Assembly (NCBI GenBank): GCA_031273515.1
Contig: JAISRU010000127.1
Span: forward strand, 1-5,182
Length of the DNA stretch: 5,182 nt
Reading direction: 5' to 3'
DNA from: Bacteroidales bacterium
Lineage (GTDB): Bacteria > Bacteroidota > Bacteroidia > Bacteroidales > WCHB1-69
The notes beneath the pieces were generated by a model. It was not told the origin of the DNA. It worked only from the letters and a program-made list of their open reading frames with translations, and searched no databases. Position numbers and translations under genes: made by a program. The first letter of the stretch is position 1. Every line of letters starts with the position of its first letter. This document shows, piece by piece, positions 1 to 5,182 of the stretch.

Positions 1-1
1 A

Positions 2-364
2 GCATGGCTTTTCGAGGAATTTAAAATGAAACGATGGAAAGCTACATTAATAGCCACTTTGCTGGCTGCTGTAGCGGGAGCATTCACCACGCTTTCTTTT
101 GGCGTTTTGAACGGGGTCAGGATTGGAGGAAAGACCATTTTCGACAGTTTCGATTTTCTGGCGACGAATCTCTTACTCCCATTAGGCGCTTTTTTCATTG
201 TCCTCTTTTTGGGATGGTTCTACGGAGCAAAACAAACGAAAGAAGAAATCAGCAATGCCGGAACTGTCCGCATTCGGATTTTCCCTTTATTTTGGTTCAT
301 CATCAAATTCATTGCGCCCTGGGCAATCCTGCTTGTGTTCCTGAAAGAACTGCATGTCTTTTGA
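2..364 (+). CDS. Neurotransmitter:sodium symporter (NSS/SNF family) transporter, C-terminal part, 5' end outside window
   Basis: This is the last 120 residues of a sodium-coupled transporter of the NSS family, inner-membrane proteins that import amino acids or related small solutes with Na+. The frame is open from base 2 and begins AWLFEEFK before the ATG at 26. That matches the family pattern of an E-E/D-x-K-x-x-R/K element just before TM9, so Met at 26 is internal and not a start. Three hydrophobic spans are visible: residues about 13-33 (TM9), 52-75 (TM10) and 96-114 (TM11). After TM10 comes GAKQTKEEISNAG, which corresponds to the GADKAWEEINRGG loop I recall from LeuT. The chain ends a few residues after TM11, so it lacks the LeuT TM12, as in the 11-span bacterial members such as MhsT. 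The substrate cannot be told because the binding-site helices TM1, 3, 6 and 8 are outside the window. The family call is firm; the specificity is unknown. Confidence 0.88.
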   Translation, partial: AWLFEEFKMKRWKATLIATLLAAVAGAFTTLSFGVLNGVRIGGKTIFDSFDFLATNLLLPLGAFFIVLFLGWFYGAKQTKEEISNAGTVRIRIFPLFWFIIKFIAPWAILLVFLKELHVF

Positions 365-391
365 TTTTGTCTTGAACTCTGATTTATTAGT

Positions 392-455
392 GAACAAGTA
401 AACAAGTAGACAAGTAGACAAGTAAACAAGTAAACAAGTAGACAAGTAAACAAGT
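392..455. repeat. 8-bp tandem repeat, 8 copies of ARACAAGT
   Basis: Eight head-to-tail octamers fill exactly 64 bases. The first copy is GAACAAGT and the other seven are AAACAAGT or AGACAAGT; apart from the first base of copy 1, the only variable position is the second base of the unit (order A,A,G,G,A,A,G,A). On the + strand the junctions create TAA or TAG in each unit, and because 8 is not a multiple of 3 the stops fall in all three frames. The complementary strand is open in all frames, giving low-complexity LVYLFTCL-like translations that should not be called genes. The repeat starts 27 bases after the symporter stop codon. It is probably a variable-number tandem repeat; no function is evident. 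Confidence 0.93.
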
Positions 456-474
456 GAGATTACGAAAGAGTATT

Positions 475-587
475 CTGGATTGGCTTCGCCTTTCTCCTTG
501 CGGTTCGGCATAGTCAGCAAGCTGCCTCTGCGCTCACTCGCTGCGTTGGTTGCCACATTGCTCGTACCTCACAATTCGCAATGACGG
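475..587. repeat. Putative dispersed intergenic (REP/MITE-like) element
   Basis: This block is about 56% G+C by hand count, clearly richer than the AT-rich bases around it, and holds no credible gene. Its ends, CTGGATTGGCTTCGCC on the left and TTCGCAATGACGG on the right (read from the other strand, CCGTCATTGCGAA and GGCGAAGCCAATCCAG), resemble the CGTCATTGCGA...GCAATCC theme of short non-coding repeats scattered in many bacterial genomes. Small inverted repeats are present, for example CATTGC at 556-561 with GCAATG at 578-583, and GGCTTCGCC at 482-490. The multi-copy nature cannot be shown from one window. Boundaries are approximate. It could also contribute to ending symporter transcription, but no hairpin followed by a T-run is seen. 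Confidence 0.45.
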
Positions 588-639
588 GTAGATTATATGC
601 GTCCGAATGGCATGAATAAAAATTCTCCATTATTTTGTG

Positions 640-647
640 TACTTTTG
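640..647 (+). promoter_or_regulatory. Bacteroidota-type promoter -7 box (TAnnTTTG) for the cls-kinase pair
   Basis: TACTTTTG fits the TAnnTTTG -7 consensus of the Bacteroidota primary sigma factor exactly and lies 34 bases before the ATG at 682. It would place a transcription start near 653-656 with a short AT-rich leader. No matching TTTG is seen at the expected -33 distance (bases about 613-621 read TGAATAAAA), so the promoter may be weak or may depend on an activator. The leader has a T7 run at 663-669 and no Shine-Dalgarno sequence, which is normal for this phylum. Confidence 0.5.
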
Positions 648-681
648 CAGACTGTGAAAGCATTTTTTTAAGCAATTAGAA

Positions 682-1794
682 ATGGACTTTAAAAAACGAA
701 AAAATATCAGCACATCTGACGATGAGACAAATTACAAATTCTACAGTTTCGCTTCTTTGTGGTACGACGATCTGATGAACGATATCGACAACGCTAAAAA
801 ATATGTCTATATTGAAACATTTCGCATAAACAACGATCCTGTGGGAATGCAATTATGCAATGCCCTCGTTCGTAAACATAGACAAGGAGTGAAAATTCGT
901 GTTCTGGTCGATTGGTGGGGGACAGGAATAAATAATCCATGCGTCCAGACTATGAAACGGGAAGGTATCGAAGTCAGATGGTTTAAAAAATTTATTCCGA
1001 GTCTGTTTTTGTTTTCACGCAATCATCGTCGAGATCATCGGAAACTTATCGCTATCGATGATAATGTATCGTATATCGGATCGGCTAACTTTACTGTCTA
1101 TAATACTCGGTGGAGAGAATCTATTCTGCGGATAGAAGGAAAAATGAGCGCCGTCTGTAAGAAAATATTTACGGATAATTTCAAAATATACAACAAAGAT
1201 ATTATGCATCCCTCTATCCGAAAAGCATTCAGACGAACTATCCGGTACAACGACTTCTTCTTTATTCGTGAAGTCCCTTCTCTTTTCAGTCAGCGGATTA
1301 AAAAAAATTACGTCCGTCTTATTCAGCGTTCTGAGAAAAGTATCGTTATCGAAACTCCTTATTTTCTGCCCGGATACCGCATCTATAAAGAACTGATCCA
1401 TGCCGTAAAAAGAGGTGTCGATGTGAGAATTATTATTCCTAAAAGTTCCGATGTCAAAATAATCGATTATGTCAGGGAGTCGGTTTTGGGGCAACTCCAT
1501 AAAAAAGGAATTAACATTCTGTATTATAAATATGGCAATCTTCACTCGAAACTGCTCAGCATCGACAACAAAATATTTTCGATAGGTTCTGCCAATATGG
1601 ATCATCGCAGCTTTAAATATATGTTCGAAATTGCATTAATAGGCTTCGACCCCGTTATCAATACGTTGGTAAACGAACATTTGAAGCAATCAATATGGAT
1701 GTCTGCCGCTTTTGATATACAAATTTGGAAGTCAAGACCTCTGTTTAAACGTTTTTTATCTCTTGTCATCACTCCGTTCAGTCATTTACTCTGA
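682..1794 (+). CDS. Cardiolipin synthase-like phospholipase D superfamily protein
   Basis: This is a complete 370-residue protein with two PLD domains. The first HKD motif is H119-x-K121-x4-D126 followed by GSANFT (133-138); the second is H288-x-K290-x4-D295 followed by GSANMDHRSF (302-311). The second domain also carries ETPYFLPG (224-231), close to the TPYF.P element of cardiolipin synthases. Family knowledge: such enzymes use a covalent phosphohistidine intermediate to transfer a phosphatidyl group, typically making cardiolipin from two phosphatidylglycerols or from phosphatidylglycerol and phosphatidylethanolamine at the inner membrane. There is no N-terminal membrane hairpin, so it is closer in layout to the ClsB/ClsC type (about 400-470 residues) than to the membrane-anchored ClsA type; the hydrophobic, basic C-terminus may help it bind membranes. 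The start at 682 is the first ATG in an open frame and sits at a sensible distance from the -7 box. A sensor kinase begins 6 bases after its stop. All catalytic residues are present. Exact substrates, or a different phosphatidyltransferase role, cannot be decided from sequence. Confidence 0.88.
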   Translation: MDFKKRKNISTSDDETNYKFYSFASLWYDDLMNDIDNAKKYVYIETFRINNDPVGMQLCNALVRKHRQGVKIRVLVDWWGTGINNPCVQTMKREGIEVRWFKKFIPSLFLFSRNHRRDHRKLIAIDDNVSYIGSANFTVYNTRWRESILRIEGKMSAVCKKIFTDNFKIYNKDIMHPSIRKAFRRTIRYNDFFFIREVPSLFSQRIKKNYVRLIQRSEKSIVIETPYFLPGYRIYKELIHAVKRGVDVRIIIPKSSDVKIIDYVRESVLGQLHKKGINILYYKYGNLHSKLLSIDNKIFSIGSANMDHRSFKYMFEIALIGFDPVINTLVNEHLKQSIWMSAAFDIQIWKSRPLFKRFLSLVITPFSHLL

Positions 1795-1800
1795 TACATT

Positions 1801-4800
1801 ATGGAATATCAAAAGAATATCAAAAGAAAAGGACTTATCTATTTAATAATAAGTATTGTCTTTGCGATAATTGGTTTTATTGTCAATTACCAGAACCGAA
1901 TAGCTGTTTCTAGCGAAAACAAATACGAAAACTTTCAGTCCGACTTTCTCAAAAGAGAACAAATGCTGAATGAATTGTTCGCCAAACTGATACTTCGTCC
2001 TGTTAAGAACAGCGTCGATTTGGTGAATTTCTGTCACGAACATAAAGTGAATAAAGACGATTTTGTGTTCTTCGTTTATCGGGACAGTCTGCTTGCCGCA
2101 TGGTCGTCGAACGAAATAGATCCGTCACGACGCTGGAAATGTAAGTTTCCCGAAGTCATGCAGATGGATAATAAGTGGGTTTATGTCAAACAAGCCGTTA
2201 TAGCAGACGCCTGTTATGTCGCCTGTCTGATGATCGACAATATTGACAACGAAGATGAAAACAGCGCAATCATTAATGACCATTATCTTCACAATGTCTT
2301 CAGGGAGAGTTCGAAAAAAAACAAACAACCGACAAACTATACCATCTACAATAAAACAAGAAAAGCTGTCTTTACCATTTTTTATCCTCCCGTTCTGAAA
2401 AAAAACAACACAGCGGTGTTTTGCGAAATAATACTCTGGCTGATTGCTTTTACTGCTTTCTCTTTTGCTTTTATCTGTTTTGTTTTACAGCTGAAATTCT
2501 TTCAAAGAAGAAGCAACTTATTGTTCTTGATATTATCGGTCTTGCTTTTTATTGCGGCAAGATTTGTTTTCGGAAGTATTAACGCCTCTTCCGACCTGTT
2601 TTCTCCGATTTATTATTCTTCTCACTTTGCTTCTTTGGGATCATTGTTTGCCAATACCTATTTAATCCTGCTGGCGTCTGTCTTTTTTATGCAGTTTATT
2701 AATATGAAACGATTGACAGACAAAAGTAAAAAAACAAAAATCGGTATTTCTTCTGTATTTGTCCTGTTGGTTTTGCTTTATCATTTGTTGGCGTACAAGG
2801 TAATCTTGGGAATTACTACCGACAGCGTCGTGGTTTTGCGACCCGAAATGATTTATCAATACGATTTATTCAGCATTATCGCCGTTTCTTCCATTGTCTT
2901 TATTTTATGGTCGGCATTTATTGTTACATATACAATCCTCAACGAAACGTTTCTGTTATTAAAGAACAAAAAAGTTTTCATGTTGATACTGCTTGCAGGC
3001 TCGACAATAGGAACACTGTGTTTCAGCATTTTTTATATCTTGAACAACGTATTGAGCGTGTATATTTTATATTTGCTTTTTATTTTGCTGATAACGGTCA
3101 TTTCGGTGTACATTCTCTACAAAAAGAAATTGCATAATCTGTTATTTCATTGCATTATCTATCTAATATTAAGCATTATTACGCTTTTCACGGCAAATCA
3201 GACCGTAGACGAAAGAGAGAAAAAATACAAGGAGTCAATGGCGGAAATGATATTATCGAATGAAGATCCTTTTGTGCTGTATTCTCTGCACGAAATGGGA
3301 GAAGAAATGGAAAAAGATACCAATCTGCCGACTATGTTTCTCAACATTCCGTTTGTGGTCAATGATATACGGTCGTATATTGTTTCGAAATACCTTAAAA
3401 AGTATGCCGAAGACTATCGGATATGTATCGACGTTGGATTTGAAACTTTTTCGGATGAAGATCATAAAGCGCCTCACAAACATACCCACAACGGCATTGT
3501 TTCCGATACGATAGATAAGGTTTCTTTCCGCAGAATTGGATTTGGCAGATCGGAATACAGGATATGTATTGCAATTCCTCTAACTAACGATCAGACAGGC
3601 AGAATAAATATTGTTTTTCGGATGTACATTGCTTCCGAACAACAGTTCGAGCTGGAAAAGATACTGCAAAAAGAAATGTCGAACTACAGTTATGCGGGCT
3701 ACGAAAATAATATCCTGAAAATGAATGCCGATGACGGCGCTATTCATTATCTGTATAATTTGTCGGATTATCATTTAGATACACTGTATTCGGGAATGGA
3801 TTTTGTTACCGACAACATTACTCATACCGTTTTCGTACACGAAGGAACAGTGGTTTTAATCAGTTCGGCAAAACGGATTGTTTGGGATAAAATATCTTTT
3901 GTGATTATTTTATTTCTGTTACAGCTTATTTTTTCGCTCTTGCCGATGCTTTTGTCTACTGTATTTCATTCCACCCGAAGTCTATGGAAACAGGGATTTC
4001 AGGATTCCATTCAATTTTTCGTTATCATTCTTATTACGCTCACGGTTACGATAACGGCTTTTTCTTTCAGTCGTTTTGTGAAGATAACCAAGACGCATGA
4101 TATGATCAGTCTTCATGCACAGATTTCTCAACGAATCAACAAGATTATCAACACGACCGTTTCCAGAATGGATGCAACAAATCTGTCGGACGAAATGACA
4201 GACCGAATTAACGAAGAACTGCTTCATTTCTATGAACTTGATTTTATCGATTTAAATCTGTACAATCAACACGGCGAGAAACTTGAAAGCTACGGAAAGG
4301 GAATTTACATGAGTACTTATCTCAATCCGCTTGCCTACAAAGCGCTGTCGCTTAACAAGACGGAAACATTTATCGTTAAAGAAAATCATAACAGAGAAAC
4401 ATATCGTTCTTTTTATCAGACCATTCTCAATAAACAGGGAGAGATAATCGGTTACAGCAATCTGATTAGTTACACCAATAAAGAAAGAGAACTTTTCGAC
4501 TATCGACACACGCAGTTTCTGACAAAATTTATGACGATCTGTATTATTATCGTCTTGTTTATTGTCGGCGTTTCGATCCTGTTTATCCGTCATATTACCC
4601 GTCCTCTGGCAAAAGTAACGGAAAGACTTTCCAACATTAAACTCGGTGGAGAATTAAAAGAAATAACTTGGAATAAAGACGATGAACTCGGACAATTGGT
4701 AAAGACCTACAATATGTTGATAAACCGCTTACAGACAAGCGCCGAACTTTTAGAGAAGTCGTCGCAGGAGGTGGCATGGAAAGACATGTCGCGACAAATT

Positions 4801-5182
4801 GCGCATGAAATAAAAAATCCCTTAACGCCTATCCGTCTGACCACGCAACAAATGCTGAGAGAATTAGACAAAAACGACCGAATCGATAAACAAAAATTAG
4901 AACGCTATTTCGACATGATTATTCAGCAAACGGATATGCTTACCGAGATTGCATCTTCTTTTGCGAGTTTCGCCAATGTAAATCAACAGGGAGGAAGTCC
5001 TGAGAATTTAATTCCGATTATTCAGAATACGATTTCGTCATACAGCGAAAATCAGCATGTAGAATTCTTTCTGCACAACAGGACGCATCAGGAAGAAGTT
5101 ATATCGTTTGTCAACAAGTCGCAGATATCTCGGGTGTTCAATAATCTGATTAAAAATGCTATTCAGGCAAAGAAACAGGATA
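1801..5182 (+). CDS. Large multi-span sensor histidine kinase, NtrY-like core, 3' end outside window
   Basis: The frame is open from the ATG at 1801 to the window edge: 1127 complete codons with no stop. Predicted layout: TM1 (11-28); extracytoplasmic domain 1 (29-208); TM2-TM9 (about 209-231, 239-257, 279-300, 314-331, 357-380, 392-414, 419-440, 445-466); domain 2 (467-697); TM10 and TM11 (698-720, 737-757); domain 3 (758-908), possibly Cache/PAS-like; TM12 (909-929); HAMP linker (about 930-980, with RHITRP at its start and DELG at 961-964). The topology agrees with the positive-inside rule (KRK, QRR, KSKK and YKKK on the inner side). The H-box IAHEIKNPLTPIRL (1000-1013), phosphoacceptor His1002, matches the NtrY-type DHp pattern. 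The N-box NNLIKNA (1114-1120) is the last element seen; the remaining ATP-binding boxes lie beyond the window. Expected role: signal-dependent autophosphorylation and transfer to a response regulator. The partner and stimulus are unknown. It follows the cardiolipin synthase gene by 6 bases with no Shine-Dalgarno sequence, so translational coupling in one operon is likely. Confidence 0.9.
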   Translation, partial: MEYQKNIKRKGLIYLIISIVFAIIGFIVNYQNRIAVSSENKYENFQSDFLKREQMLNELFAKLILRPVKNSVDLVNFCHEHKVNKDDFVFFVYRDSLLAAWSSNEIDPSRRWKCKFPEVMQMDNKWVYVKQAVIADACYVACLMIDNIDNEDENSAIINDHYLHNVFRESSKKNKQPTNYTIYNKTRKAVFTIFYPPVLKKNNTAVFCEIILWLIAFTAFSFAFICFVLQLKFFQRRSNLLFLILSVLLFIAARFVFGSINASSDLFSPIYYSSHFASLGSLFANTYLILLASVFFMQFINMKRLTDKSKKTKIGISSVFVLLVLLYHLLAYKVILGITTDSVVVLRPEMIYQYDLFSIIAVSSIVFILWSAFIVTYTILNETFLLLKNKKVFMLILLAGSTIGTLCFSIFYILNNVLSVYILYLLFILLITVISVYILYKKKLHNLLFHCIIYLILSIITLFTANQTVDEREKKYKESMAEMILSNEDPFVLYSLHEMGEEMEKDTNLPTMFLNIPFVVNDIRSYIVSKYLKKYAEDYRICIDVGFETFSDEDHKAPHKHTHNGIVSDTIDKVSFRRIGFGRSEYRICIAIPLTNDQTGRINIVFRMYIASEQQFELEKILQKEMSNYSYAGYENNILKMNADDGAIHYLYNLSDYHLDTLYSGMDFVTDNITHTVFVHEGTVVLISSAKRIVWDKISFVIILFLLQLIFSLLPMLLSTVFHSTRSLWKQGFQDSIQFFVIILITLTVTITAFSFSRFVKITKTHDMISLHAQISQRINKIINTTVSRMDATNLSDEMTDRINEELLHFYELDFIDLNLYNQHGEKLESYGKGIYMSTYLNPLAYKALSLNKTETFIVKENHNRETYRSFYQTILNKQGEIIGYSNLISYTNKERELFDYRHTQFLTKFMTICIIIVLFIVGVSILFIRHITRPLAKVTERLSNIKLGGELKEITWNKDDELGQLVKTYNMLINRLQTSAELLEKSSQEVAWKDMSRQIAHEIKNPLTPIRLTTQQMLRELDKNDRIDKQKLERYFDMIIQQTDMLTEIASSFASFANVNQQGGSPENLIPIIQNTISSYSENQHVEFFLHNRTHQEEVISFVNKSQISRVFNNLIKNAIQAKKQD
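1804..1825 (+). repeat. 11-bp perfect tandem duplication at the kinase start
   Basis: GAATATCAAAA occurs twice in a row (1804-1814 and 1815-1825), directly after the ATG at 1801. Because 11 is not a multiple of 3, the two copies are read in different frames (E-Y-Q-K, then N-I-K-R). Gain or loss of one copy would shift the kinase out of frame. It may simply reflect A-rich coding sequence. Confidence 0.85.

Noticed and set aside
26..364. Small 112-residue membrane protein starting at the ATG at 26
   Set aside because: The frame is open upstream to the window edge, and the preceding residues (AWLFEEFK) fit the NSS family, so this ATG is internal.
365..391. Rho-independent terminator after the symporter
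   Set aside because: There is no stem-loop followed by a T-run between the stop codon and the tandem repeat.
392..455. CRISPR array
   Set aside because: The units are 8 bp and directly adjacent, with no spacers and no cas genes nearby.
220..556. Minus-strand open frames crossing the octamer array (220-453 and 287-556)
   Set aside because: They owe their length to the repeat, which is stop-free on that strand, and translate to low-complexity LVYLFTC repeats; they also overlap the symporter end antisense.
1015..1605. Minus-strand 196-residue open frame
   Set aside because: It lies wholly antisense to the HKD-containing cardiolipin synthase and shows no recognisable domain; it is a shadow frame.
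3260..3514. Plus-strand 84-residue open frame in another reading frame
   Set aside because: It is nested inside the kinase open frame and has no family resemblance or initiation signal.
4252..4593. Minus-strand 113-residue open frame
   Set aside because: It is antisense to the third sensor domain and TM12 of the kinase; it is a shadow frame.

Overview
The window looks like a piece of a Bacteroidota chromosome, probably of the order Bacteroidales. The evidence is a moderately AT-rich sequence, a TAnnTTTG-type promoter -7 element ahead of the second gene, no clear Shine-Dalgarno sequences, and protein types common in that phylum. This placement is an inference, since there is no rRNA or other marker gene.

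Layout, all genes on the + strand: (1) Bases 2-364 hold the last 120 codons of a neurotransmitter:sodium symporter (NSS/SNF family). The 5' part lies outside the window, and the ATG at 26 is an internal methionine. (2) Bases 365-681 form a 317-bp intergenic region with three things in it: an 8-copy, 8-bp tandem repeat (392-455), a GC-rich block (about 475-587) that resembles a dispersed REP/MITE-like element, and a likely promoter -7 box (640-647). (3) Bases 682-1794 encode a complete 370-residue cardiolipin-synthase-type phospholipase D protein with two intact HKD motifs. (4) Six bases later, a very long open frame starts at 1801 and leaves the window at 5182 after 1127 codons. It is a membrane sensor histidine kinase with about 12 predicted membrane spans, three large extracytoplasmic segments, a HAMP linker and an NtrY-like dimerisation/phosphoacceptor domain (His1002). 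The ATP-binding domain is cut off within or just after the N-box.

The phospholipid-synthesis gene and the kinase are so close that they are probably cotranscribed from the promoter near 640. This suggests, but does not prove, a link between envelope lipid state and the signalling protein. No response regulator lies inside the window; one may follow downstream.

I see no CRISPR, no tRNA or rRNA, no transposase and no obvious defence cassette. The points most worth a second look are the unusually elaborate sensor part of the kinase (a His-rich HX3HXHXH stretch and a separate Cys/His-containing domain), the operon pairing, and the two repeats in the intergenic region.
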